Below, piece by piece: positions 34,652 to 42,381 of a stretch of DNA of 64,000 bases. Origin of the DNA: ZC4RG29 sp036563875 (GTDB lineage: Bacteria; Bacteroidota; Bacteroidia; Cytophagales; Cyclobacteriaceae); NCBI GenBank assembly GCA_036563875.1, contig DATCLO010000013.1, positions 5,816-69,815 of the forward strand. The letters are read 5' to 3'. The notes under the pieces were generated by a model. The model saw only the letters and a list, made by a program, of their open reading frames with translations. It searched no databases and had not been told where the DNA came from. The translations under genes were made by a program, and so were the position numbers. Within the stretch, counting starts at the first letter, position 1. Every line of letters starts with the position of its first letter.

Positions 34652-35797
34652 TTAATTGATTTCCAGCTTTTCCGCTTGCGCCTGCGCCCGGAGCGCAATC
34701 TCCGTTGCCAGGAAGCAGTGCGCCTGGGTCATAGCAGTTTCTGTTCGGTTCGCAATGTCGTTAGCGAGTTGTGTGCCGTAGGGAAGCTCTTGTTGTGAGC
34801 AGTCGATGTAACGCGTTTCTTTTTGGTCGACCAGGAAGAGGTGATTACCACCAGACCTTCCCCCGATGTCAGTGTTCTTTCTTATTTCGATGAAACCGTC
34901 GGTGCCTAAGATGGTAAGCCGGCCATCACCCCAGGTGTTGAGTCCGTCAGGAGTGAACCAGTCGACGCGGACGTAACCTGTACCTTTGTCGCCACGTAAC
35001 ATCACATCCCCGAAGTCCTCGAACGCCGGATACTGCTTATAGTGCACGTTTCCTGTTTGCGCGGCTACAACGCTAGCCGACGTTGAGCCTGTGAAGAACA
35101 GGAACTGGTCGCACTGATGCGAGCCGATGTCGCAAATGATGCCGCCGTAATATTTCTTATCGAAGAACCATTCGGGTCGCGATTTGATATTCATCCGGTG
35201 TGGTCCGAGTCCTATCGTTTGGATTACTTTCCCGATCGCACCCGCCTGAACCAGTTCGCCGGCTTTGACGGTGGCTCGATTCTCAAATCGTTCGCTGTAC
35301 ATGATGGAGTAGATGCGCCCCGTTTCCTTTTGTACCCGGCGCACCTGCTCCAGTTGTTCAAGAGAAGTGATGCCCGGCTTGTCGGCCATGTAATCTTTGC
35401 CGTGTTGCATCACGCGGATACCGAGTGGAGCACGCTCATGGGGTATTGACGCGCTTACGACAAGCTGAATGCTCGTGTCCTCTAGAATCTCCTGCTCGCT
35501 ACGCGCCAACTTCGCGTCGGGGAAGTTTTTTTGATATTCCTTTATGAGATCTGGTTCCCTGGCGTAGAAGGAAACGAGCTTAGCCCCGGCGCGCAGCATG
35601 GCACGGGTCTGGCCGTAGATGTGGCCGTGGTTGAGTCCGATAACGGAAAATCGGATAGGAGGGGCCGTAGAAGTTTTTTTTGGGGGTCTGACTTTATCTT
35701 CAACGGGACGTGCGTGTGTGGAAAACGTGGTGCCAACGGTCATTGCTGCTGCTGCGGAGAGCGATTGACGGATAAACCTGCGTCGATTGGATTGCAT
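34652..35797 (-). CDS. Tat-exported Gfo/Idh/MocA family oxidoreductase
   Basis: ATG 35797 gives MQSNRRRFIRQSLSAAAAMTVGTTF, a twin-arginine signal. The 381-residue protein shows IRFSVIGLNHGHIYGQTRAMLRAG (Rossmann start), a variant of the EKP motif as MADKPGITS, and GGIICDIGSHQCDQFLFFTG in the substrate domain. It belongs to a different subgroup from the paralogues at 27694 and 40731. It is followed after 1 nt by the cytochrome-bearing protein, indicating translational coupling. Sugar or inositol derivatives are plausible substrates; nothing identifies them. Confidence 0.88.
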   Translation of the reverse strand: MQSNRRRFIRQSLSAAAAMTVGTTFSTHARPVEDKVRPPKKTSTAPPIRFSVIGLNHGHIYGQTRAMLRAGAKLVSFYAREPDLIKEYQKNFPDAKLARSEQEILEDTSIQLVVSASIPHERAPLGIRVMQHGKDYMADKPGITSLEQLEQVRRVQKETGRIYSIMYSERFENRATVKAGELVQAGAIGKVIQTIGLGPHRMNIKSRPEWFFDKKYYGGIICDIGSHQCDQFLFFTGSTSASVVAAQTGNVHYKQYPAFEDFGDVMLRGDKGTGYVRVDWFTPDGLNTWGDGRLTILGTDGFIEIRKNTDIGGRSGGNHLFLVDQKETRYIDCSQQELPYGTQLANDIANRTETAMTQAHCFLATEIALRAQAQAEKLEIN

Positions 35798-35845
35798 AGT
35801 GAGTACTTTGGTGTAAGCCAATGTACTCAATTATTGCATTCGACT

Positions 35846-36721
35846 CTACTGTTCTATCAGTAACCTTTGTTGTCGATACTGGAGCGGTGGTTTGCCGTAG
35901 GTTTCCTTGAACAGCCTGACGAAATGAGAAGTATTTTTGAACCCACTGCGAAGGGTCACATCGTTAATCGGTTCATCGGTTGTTTCGAGGAGATGGCGTG
36001 CGTACTCGAGTCGTCGCATGGTGAGCCATTTGCCGGGTGGCATTCCGTACACCTCCTGAAATTCTGCTTTAAATGTCGTCAGACTTCGTGCACACAACTT
36101 CGCGTATTCCGAAAGGCTCATGTTGCTCATGAAGAATTGCTCCATCACCGAGCGGATCGGAATCTTTCCGCAGGAATACACGGCAGCAAAATGTTCAGCG
36201 AGTTCCTGATTCTGCGGAGAGGAGAGGATGTTCAGTATGAGCTCCTCGAATTTTACTGTGAGAAGTTCGCGGGAAGGTGTGCCTGATTTTTTGAAGTAGG
36301 TTAACACCGAATGGAAGTAGGCCGACAACGTGTCGTCTACGTGTACGGTGATAATGGGATCTCCGGAGAACGGCGCCTTCGGTGAGGTGATTTTACCCGC
36401 CGGGTACTTGCTCAGGACGGTCTTTATAAAATGATCTGGAACAAAGATGAGCAGCGCACAGTAGTCGTGGTCGTGGTAACGTTCTGCGATGTAGGCGCCT
36501 TGTCTTACGAAGCGCGCCTCGCCCGGGTCGGCTGCGAATTCCTTATCACCGGCAAGCCACTTCTTTTGTCCGCCAAGCACGAATTCAAAATAATTGCTGT
36601 GGGTCCAGAATCCTACCCTGGAATCGGGGATAAGGCACTTGTACTCCACAAAAAGAAGATCGTCTACCTCGAATTTCTTAAACAGGTTTCCCTGTTGAAC
36701 GTAGTCGTAAAAGTTGATCAC
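35846..36721 (-). CDS. AraC family transcriptional regulator
   Basis: The 291-residue protein opens with GTG at 36721. Its N-terminal half (about 1-170) is a beta-rich effector region of the ExsA/exoenzyme-regulator type (WTHSNYFEFVLGGQKKWLAG). The C-terminal half is a two-helix-turn-helix AraC domain (MSLSEYAKLCARSLTTFKAEFQEVYGMPPGKWLTMRRLEYARHLLETT, then INDVTLRSGFKNTSHFVRLFKETYGKPPLQYR). It ends 48 nt upstream of the dehydrogenase/cytochrome gene pair on the same strand, so it likely regulates that operon, possibly in response to a sugar. Confidence 0.9.
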   Translation of the reverse strand: MINFYDYVQQGNLFKKFEVDDLLFVEYKCLIPDSRVGFWTHSNYFEFVLGGQKKWLAGDKEFAADPGEARFVRQGAYIAERYHDHDYCALLIFVPDHFIKTVLSKYPAGKITSPKAPFSGDPIITVHVDDTLSAYFHSVLTYFKKSGTPSRELLTVKFEELILNILSSPQNQELAEHFAAVYSCGKIPIRSVMEQFFMSNMSLSEYAKLCARSLTTFKAEFQEVYGMPPGKWLTMRRLEYARHLLETTDEPINDVTLRSGFKNTSHFVRLFKETYGKPPLQYRQQRLLIEQ

Positions 36722-36970
36722 GCTGCCTGATGGGTGGTTATTTTTCTTCAGAACGCAATTGTACGGCCTTTTCGCGCATACCCTGTACTCTACGTATGCG
36801 TTTTTGTTTGGTTACGCAAATTTGACCGATCAGCAAATTTTTTCGGCCTCAGAGTAAATGGCGCGTTCATCCGCGCCCGAAACGGCTCCGTTAAATACCG
36901 CAGCAATTAGCAGGCAGTATCCCTGAGAAATGGGATAGCCTGTGATGTCGAACCAAACAACCAATCAACC

Positions 36971-37627
36971 ATGAACGACAATCCGAGAAGAAGATTTCTT
37001 GGCCAGGTGCTTGCCGGTACAGCTGCAGGCATTACCACACTTTCAATGCCTTTCAGCACAAAGGCTATCGCCGGCAGTGAAGATGCTGACGAATGGTTCA
37101 GCCGCGCTAAAGGAAAACACCGCATTGTGTATGATGCTCCGGAGCCGCATGAAGGAATGCCCATCATCTGGTCATGGGTCTACTATCTTACGAATAACAG
37201 CACCGGTACACCCGACAACGACATGACGGCGATGGTGGTGCTGCGTCACAACGCCATACCCTTTGCTATGGAGGACCGTCTCTGGGAGAAGTACAAGCTC
37301 GGAGAGATGTTCAACATCAAAGATAACACTACCGGCAAGCCGGCAGTACGCAACCCTTATTACACTCCGCGCGAGGGTGATTTCCCCTTCCCTGAAATTC
37401 AGGGCATCAAGGAGCTTCAGTCACGTGGTGCAATGTTCTGTGTTTGCAACATGGCACTGAAGGTATACAGCATGATGGCCGCCAAGTCTGCTGGACTCGA
37501 TCCTGAAGTTGTGCGTCAGGACTGGATTAGCGGTATTCACAAGGACATCCAGATCGTGCCGTCCGGTGTGTGGGCTATTGGCCGCGCACAAGAGCATGGC
37601 TTTGGATATTGTTACGCAGGAGGCTGA
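36971..37627 (+). CDS. Tat-exported DsrE-like protein
   Basis: The 218-residue protein begins PRRRFLGQVLAGTAAGITTLSMPF, a twin-arginine signal. The mature region has WSWVYYLTNN, MTAMVVLRHNAIPFAMEDRLWEKYKLGEMF, ELQSRGAMFCVCNMALKV and QIVPSGVWAIGRAQEHGFGYCYAGG. The order of strands with the Cys-x-Cys after a LQSRGA turn and the closing P-GV-AI-RAQE-G-Y is characteristic of DsrE-fold proteins, which carry persulfide sulfur or act in redox. The family call is from pattern memory. Export by Tat is unusual for this fold. A terminator follows, then a TauE/SafE permease. Confidence 0.7.
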   Translation: MNDNPRRRFLGQVLAGTAAGITTLSMPFSTKAIAGSEDADEWFSRAKGKHRIVYDAPEPHEGMPIIWSWVYYLTNNSTGTPDNDMTAMVVLRHNAIPFAMEDRLWEKYKLGEMFNIKDNTTGKPAVRNPYYTPREGDFPFPEIQGIKELQSRGAMFCVCNMALKVYSMMAAKSAGLDPEVVRQDWISGIHKDIQIVPSGVWAIGRAQEHGFGYCYAGG

Positions 37628-37650
37628 ACCAACTGAGCCGAATCCGTAAC

Positions 37651-37690
37651 AGGGAAGTGGTCATAATCCAGGATGGCCCTTCCCTTCTTT
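37651..37690 (+). terminator. Intrinsic terminator after the DsrE-like gene
   Basis: AGGGAAG (37651-37657) pairs with CTTCCCT (37679-37685), followed by a T-rich tract. It lies 24 nt past the stop at 37627. Confidence 0.55.
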
Positions 37691-37695
37691 TTCTT

Positions 37696-37720
37696 CACTC
37701 TCACACTCACACTCACACTG
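37696..37720. repeat. CACACT microsatellite
   Basis: About four copies of a CACTCA/CACACT hexamer form a tandem tract between the terminator and the permease gene. Copy number could vary and change promoter spacing upstream of 37748. Confidence 0.5.
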
Positions 37721-37747
37721 ATCTATACTTATTGTATTTGACAAAAC

Positions 37748-38530
37748 ATGGAAACAGCCGGATACGTCGCCCTCATTGCTGCAGGAATTCTCCTGGGAAT
37801 TACCGGAAGCGGCGGGTCTGTCCTTTCCCTGCCTGTTTTGGTTTATCTCTTTTCTTTGGATGTGGTGATCGCATCTGCATATTCTCTCTTCATAGTTGGA
37901 GCAACCAGCATAGTCGGCACGGTACTTAAGCAACGAGAGCGACTGGTGGACCTACGCGCCGGACTGATATTCGCAGTGCCGTCAATCCTGACCGCATTCT
38001 CCACGCGCAAGTGGTTGGTTCCGTCTATTCCAGACATTATCCTTCAGACGGAATATTTTGTCCTTACCAAAAGAGCCATGCTGCTCGGCATCTTTGCCTG
38101 TGTGATTATCCTGGTATCGGTGAAGATGATTTTGAACGGTAAATCGAAGCGGGTCGCTGGCGAAGCGCCCAATCCTTATGCGTTGATTCCTGTTGGAATG
38201 GCGACAGGTGCGTTAGCAGGATTGCTCGGTGTCGGAGGAGGGTTTCTCATCCTTCCCGCATTGGTTGCATTCGCTCGGATTCCGTTTGAGAACGTGGTTG
38301 GCACGACGCTGTTCGTCATCGCGCTCAATTCATTACTGGCATTTCTTGGGGACCTTCTCAATTATTCTATTAATTGGTCCTTTCTTTTATCCATCACCGC
38401 GCTGTCAATCCTTGGCGTGTGTGTGGGAATTCTTACAAACCGAATTGTCCCCGCTCGCCCGCTGCAGCGATCGATGGGATGGATAACCCTAAGCATGGGG
38501 ATCTGGATTCTTGTTAGTGAGCTGCTTTAG
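37748..38530 (+). CDS. TauE/SafE family sulfite/organic-anion exporter
   Basis: This 260-residue protein has about seven or eight membrane helices. The family's two duplicated motifs are present: ILLGITGSGGSVLSLPVLVYLFSLD near the N-terminus and ATGALAGLLGVGGGFLILPALVAFARIPFENVVGTTLFVIALNS in the second half. Family members export sulfite, sulfoacetate or similar small anions. The neighbouring Tat-exported DsrE-like protein hints at a sulfur context. Promoter elements are unclear; a TGTATTTG one mismatch from the -7 consensus lies just before the start. Confidence 0.9.
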   Translation: METAGYVALIAAGILLGITGSGGSVLSLPVLVYLFSLDVVIASAYSLFIVGATSIVGTVLKQRERLVDLRAGLIFAVPSILTAFSTRKWLVPSIPDIILQTEYFVLTKRAMLLGIFACVIILVSVKMILNGKSKRVAGEAPNPYALIPVGMATGALAGLLGVGGGFLILPALVAFARIPFENVVGTTLFVIALNSLLAFLGDLLNYSINWSFLLSITALSILGVCVGILTNRIVPARPLQRSMGWITLSMGIWILVSELL

Positions 38531-38541
38531 GCTGGCTTTAT

Positions 38542-38649
38542 TTCTATGTGCCCTATGTGACCCTATGTGTACTATGTGGTTCAAGATAGTCTGGGGATAG
38601 TTCTTAACCACATAGGGCACATAGACTTTCACATAGGCCACATAGGGTA
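38542..38649. repeat. CTATGTG-family palindrome, copy D
   Basis: The left arm contains four ATGTG units (CTATGTGCCCTATGTGA, CCTATGTG, CTATGTGGTTCAAGA). They face AACCACATAGGGCACATAG, CACATAGG and CACATAGGG on the right. It begins 11 nt after the TauE/SafE stop codon. This is one of the best preserved copies. Confidence 0.88.
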
Positions 38650-38785
38650 GGGTCATTTCATAGGTAACCACTTATCGTCAAGTTCGCAGTCACTTGGCAG
38701 GTACCCCAACTTCAACACATCAACACATTTATATAAATTGTCCAGCGATTCATTTGGCTTCGCGTTCACACTAAACATACTACCT

Positions 38786-39949
38786 ATGAGCAAACTACTC
38801 ACCGTCTGTTTGATACTCTGTGCTGTTGCTGGTTTTGGGCAGAAACCGTCATTCAATGGCCTGGACATGGGCCTCAGCAACCTTTCACGATTGTCAGATG
38901 CAAAGACCCGATCGATTAGTCCTGAAAACTTCACCGGTGAAAAAGGTAAAGGTGGAATGGCCGATCCCATCAAGCAAAAGGGCCAACGCAACGTGGCCAA
39001 TGCCGCGAACGAAGCTGACGAACTGGGAGTTGGCTGGAAGGTAAACCCCTTCATCATAATCAATCCGGGCGAGACGTTCACGATCGCCGAAATGGAAGGT
39101 CCCGGTGCCATCCAGCACATCTGGATGACGCCCACCGGCAACTGGCAGTGGTCCATCATTCGCTTTTATTGGGATGACGAAACTACTCCCTCCATAGAGG
39201 TCCCTGTGGGAGCTTTCTTTGGTATGGCCTGGAACGAATTTGCACACCTGAACTCTCTGGCCGTCACAGTAAATCCAGGTAGTGCATTCAATTGTTACTG
39301 GAAGATGCCCTTCCGGAAAAAGTGCAAGATTACGGTGGAAAATCTTAACCCGGATGAGTCGATGCGACTGTACTACCAGGTGACCTATGTTCTTACGGAG
39401 ATCGGCGATGATGAAGCGTACCTCCACGCGCAGTATCGAAGGTCGAATCCGAATACAACCTCACTCCATACCATCCTTGATGGCGTGAAGGGCAAGGGAC
39501 ATTATGTTGGTACCTACATGGGCGTTGGGGTGCGGAACAACGGCTGGTGGGGCGAAGGTGAAATCAAGTTTTTCATAGACGGCGACAAGGATTTCGCGAC
39601 CATTGTGGGCACAGGGACTGAAGATTACTTCTGCGGCTCGTACAATTTTGAAAACCGCGCCACAAAACAATACCAGGAATTCTCTACAGCCTATGCCGGT
39701 TTGCACCAGGTGATACGTCCCGATGGCATGTACCGCTCGCAACAGCGCTTTGGAATGTACCGCTGGCACATCCAGGATCCGATCCGGTTCGACAAAGATC
39801 TGAAAGTCACGATCCAGGACCTCGGTTGGCGTCATGGCGGATATCTCGCTCAGCAATCGGACATCATTACGGTGGCCTTTTGGTATCAGCGTGAGCCGCA
39901 TGCGCCCTTCCCCAAACTGCCGGATCGCAAAGCGCTGGAAGTGAACTAA
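38786..39949 (+). CDS. Secreted DUF2961 (GH172-family) protein
   Basis: ATG 38786 gives the signal peptide MSKLLTVCLILCAVAGFGQ. The 387-residue protein contains the DUF2961 core: GLSNLSRLSDAKTRSISPENFTGEKGKGG, VNPFIIINPGETFTIAEMEGPGAIQHIWMT, RFYWDDETTPSIEVPVGAFFGMAWN, YWKMPFRKKCKITVENL and IVGTGTEDYFCGSYNF. DUF2961 proteins are now classed as GH172, whose characterised members act on fructofuranosides or arabinofuranosides and assemble as trimers or hexamers. The acidic residues in EMEGPGAIQ and GTGTEDYF are in the conserved active-site blocks. The substrate is unknown; a role in arabinan- or fructose-containing glycans is inferred. Confidence 0.88.
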   Translation: MSKLLTVCLILCAVAGFGQKPSFNGLDMGLSNLSRLSDAKTRSISPENFTGEKGKGGMADPIKQKGQRNVANAANEADELGVGWKVNPFIIINPGETFTIAEMEGPGAIQHIWMTPTGNWQWSIIRFYWDDETTPSIEVPVGAFFGMAWNEFAHLNSLAVTVNPGSAFNCYWKMPFRKKCKITVENLNPDESMRLYYQVTYVLTEIGDDEAYLHAQYRRSNPNTTSLHTILDGVKGKGHYVGTYMGVGVRNNGWWGEGEIKFFIDGDKDFATIVGTGTEDYFCGSYNFENRATKQYQEFSTAYAGLHQVIRPDGMYRSQQRFGMYRWHIQDPIRFDKDLKVTIQDLGWRHGGYLAQQSDIITVAFWYQREPHAPFPKLPDRKALEVN

Positions 39950-40069
39950 TGGGTAATTTGATCCCCATAGTGCTGCCGCATATAATCTTTCGGGAAATGC
40001 TTGTGGCTTTTTGCTATGAAGTTCTTTCAAACACCCTTAATTTGTTTGAAAAGCATTAAACCCATTATC

Positions 40070-40606
40070 ATGAGAACAACCCTCAAAGTTGCCGGAATGG
40101 CGTTTGGACTTATGCTCGTGTGCGCATTCGCATTTGGGCAGGGCGACAAGGCAAGCCGGCCAAGTCCACCTGCTACTGCATCGGGCAAAATCGGCGATGC
40201 CAACATTACGATCGACTACAGCAGTCCCGCTGTGAAAGGAAGAAAGATTTGGGGCGAACTCGTGCCGTACGGCGAGGTATGGCGCGCAGGCGCTAACGAG
40301 GCGACCATCTTCAAGACGGACAAGGATATCAAGGTAGAAGGTAAGACACTGCCGGCAGGACAGTACAGCCTCTTTGCAACACCAGGCGAGAAGGAGTGGA
40401 CCATCATCTTCAACTCGCAAACCGGACAATGGGGTGTGAAGCGTGGCGGTGTTGCCAACCGTGATCCGGCCAACGATGTGCTTACCGTCACCGTGAAGCC
40501 TCGCAAGTCATCAAAGATGAATGAGCGGCTAACCTACACGGTCGACAACAACGGCTTTGTGCTGGCCTGGGAAAATCTCGAGGTCCCAGTTTCTATCAAG
40601 AAGTAA
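40070..40606 (+). CDS. Secreted DUF2911 protein
   Basis: ATG 40070 gives MRTTLKVAGMAFGLMLVCAFAFGQ as a signal peptide. The 178-residue protein has the DUF2911 signature: ITIDYSSPAVKGRKIWGELVPYGEVWRAGANEATIFKTDKDIKVEGKTLPAGQYSLFATPGEKEWTIIFN. The function of this Bacteroidota-rich family is unknown; it is periplasmic or outer-membrane associated. The domain fills nearly the whole mature protein, so no tetratricopeptide extension is present as in longer relatives. A strong terminator closes the unit at 40633-40675. Confidence 0.9.
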   Translation: MRTTLKVAGMAFGLMLVCAFAFGQGDKASRPSPPATASGKIGDANITIDYSSPAVKGRKIWGELVPYGEVWRAGANEATIFKTDKDIKVEGKTLPAGQYSLFATPGEKEWTIIFNSQTGQWGVKRGGVANRDPANDVLTVTVKPRKSSKMNERLTYTVDNNGFVLAWENLEVPVSIKK

Positions 40607-40632
40607 AGCCTAAAAGGGACACACTTACACAT

Positions 40633-40675
40633 CAGGCGGCATTCTGCTCAACAGCGGATGCCGCCTGTGTTTTTT
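40633..40675 (+). terminator. Strong intrinsic terminator after the DUF2911 gene
   Basis: CAGGCGGCAT (40633-40642) pairs perfectly with ATGCCGCCTG (40658-40667) across a 15-nt loop and is followed by TGTTTTTT. It lies 27 nt downstream of the stop at 40606. Confidence 0.88.
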
Positions 40676-40730
40676 CGTTGCGTTCTATTGGCGGATTTTC
40701 GCATTTTGGCAACTCAAAGAAATCGATATC

Positions 40731-42092
40731 ATGGCTATCCACGACTTTAACATCAACCGGCGCCGTTTCATTAAAGGAGCGGCGGCCTCACTGGCGCTCA
40801 CTTCGTTCGGCGCGTATGGTCTCGACATCATATATCCTGAAAAGCCCTATCGGGTTGCGCTCATTGGATCGGGATGGTATGGAAAGAGCGATCTGTTTCG
40901 GCTCATACAGGTATCACCTGTGGAGGTCGTAGGGATAGCCGACGTTGACGCCAACATGCTCAAGGGTGCCGCTGAGCTTGTGGCCACACGCCAGAAGTCG
41001 AAAAAGAAGCCGCCGGTTTTCAGCGATTACAAGAAAATGCTGTCTGAAACCAAACCTGATATCGTCCTGATAGGGTCACCGGATCACTGGCATGCGCTGC
41101 AGGCTATCGACGCGATCAAAGCCGGGGCGCACGTCTATCTGCAGAAGCCCATCAGCGTTGACGTGAGAGAAGGGGAGGCCATCCTCGATGCCGCACGAAA
41201 GCACAATCGCGTAGTTCAAATCGGTACACAACGAAGAAGCACACCGCACCTCATCGAGGCAAAGAAAGAGATCGTTGAAGCTGGAAAGCTGGGCAAGATT
41301 TCACACGTCGAACTCTGCTGCTACTACCACATGCGCGGCAACAATAAACTTCAGGTCGAGCAGATACCCGATTTCTTCGACTATGAAAACTGGACCGGCC
41401 CTGCACCGATGCGTCCGTTCACCGGACTTCCCCACAGGCGTTGGCGCCAGTTCATGGAATATGGTAACGGCATCGTAGGCGATATGTGCGTGCACATGCT
41501 GGACGCCGCGCGCTGGACGCTCGGCCTGGGTTGGCCTAAGCGCATCACGTCTACAGGTGGAATCTATGTACAGAAGGAAGGAGATGCCAACATATCCGAT
41601 ACGCAAACCGCGCTGTTTGAATTTGATGAGCTGACCTGTGTTTGGACACACCGCACGTGGGGCACACCTGCTGATCCGCAGTATCCGTGGTCGTACAAAC
41701 TCTATGGCGAAAAGGGAACGCTGTCGTGCAGCACTATGTCGTACGACTTTGTACCTGTTGATCGCAATGCAGAGAAGATTCACAAAGACGTCGTATTCGA
41801 AAAGGAACAATACCCCGAAGACCTGACTGAAGAAGGCATCGAGCTTAACGCAGCTCCTGCTACCCGCAGGCAAATGCTCGACTTCCTCGGCGCGATTCAG
41901 GAAAAGCGGCGTCCCGTCGCAGACGTTGAAGAAGGCTACATCTCCACAGCAAGCTGCATCCTGGCGAACATGTCTATGGAACTTGGCGGACGGACCTTAG
42001 TCTATGACCCCACCAAGCGTGAGGTTAAGAGCGATGCGGAGGCTACAGCAATGTTAAAGAGGGAGTACAGGAAGGGATGGGAGCATCCGTGA
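40731..42092 (+). CDS. Tat-exported Gfo/Idh/MocA family oxidoreductase, paralogue 2
   Basis: The 453-residue protein begins MAIHDFNINRRRFIKGAAASLALTSFGAYG, a twin-arginine signal. The Rossmann fold (PYRVALIGSGWYGKSDLFRL), HVYLQKPISVDV with Gln-Lys-Pro instead of Glu-Lys-Pro, QIGTQRRSTPHLIEAKKEIVEAGKLGKISHVELCC and GDMCVHMLDAARW are all shared almost word for word with the protein at 27694-29061. The two are clearly recent or functionally constrained paralogues. It stands alone between terminators, without the cytochrome and isomerase partners of its sibling. Confidence 0.9.
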   Translation: MAIHDFNINRRRFIKGAAASLALTSFGAYGLDIIYPEKPYRVALIGSGWYGKSDLFRLIQVSPVEVVGIADVDANMLKGAAELVATRQKSKKKPPVFSDYKKMLSETKPDIVLIGSPDHWHALQAIDAIKAGAHVYLQKPISVDVREGEAILDAARKHNRVVQIGTQRRSTPHLIEAKKEIVEAGKLGKISHVELCCYYHMRGNNKLQVEQIPDFFDYENWTGPAPMRPFTGLPHRRWRQFMEYGNGIVGDMCVHMLDAARWTLGLGWPKRITSTGGIYVQKEGDANISDTQTALFEFDELTCVWTHRTWGTPADPQYPWSYKLYGEKGTLSCSTMSYDFVPVDRNAEKIHKDVVFEKEQYPEDLTEEGIELNAAPATRRQMLDFLGAIQEKRRPVADVEEGYISTASCILANMSMELGGRTLVYDPTKREVKSDAEATAMLKREYRKGWEHP

Positions 42093-42155
42093 GTGATTTG
42101 CGATTAGCGATTTTTGATTTGGGTTAGTGATTGCAGATTTGTTTTAGAAAAAAAG

Positions 42156-42360
42156 TAATATAAAATGCACCTGTCATCCTGAGCGGAGGACGTGGGCCGG
42201 GTTTGCGCGAGCGAAGGACCCCCATCGAGTACGCACGACCTAGAAAGAAAGCACCCTTACCTAACTTTCGGTTTACTAAGGGTGCTTTCCATTTAGACCG
42301 TGCGTTATCCCGGGGGTCCTTCGCCCTACGGGCTCACGATGACAGGTGCTTTTTATATTA
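42156..42360. repeat. 205-bp nested palindromic element (MITE- or BIME-like)
   Basis: The element has 22-bp terminal inverted repeats (42156-42177 and 42339-42360) with one mismatch, each containing CACCTGTCAT. Inside are perfect inverted arms GCGAAGGACCCCC (42211-42223)/GGGGGTCCTTCGC (42312-42324) and ACGCACG (42231-42237)/CGTGCGT (42299-42305). A core GAAAGCACCCTTA (42247-42259)/TAAGGGTGCTTTC (42277-42289) closes it. It lies between two convergent genes, so it could end transcription from both sides. No coding frame and no clear target duplication are seen. Confidence 0.85.
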
Positions 42361-42381
42361 TATCAATTATAATTAATTATA

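Noticed and set aside
42156..42360. Insertion sequence
   Set aside because: There is no transposase frame inside and the element is only 205 bp.
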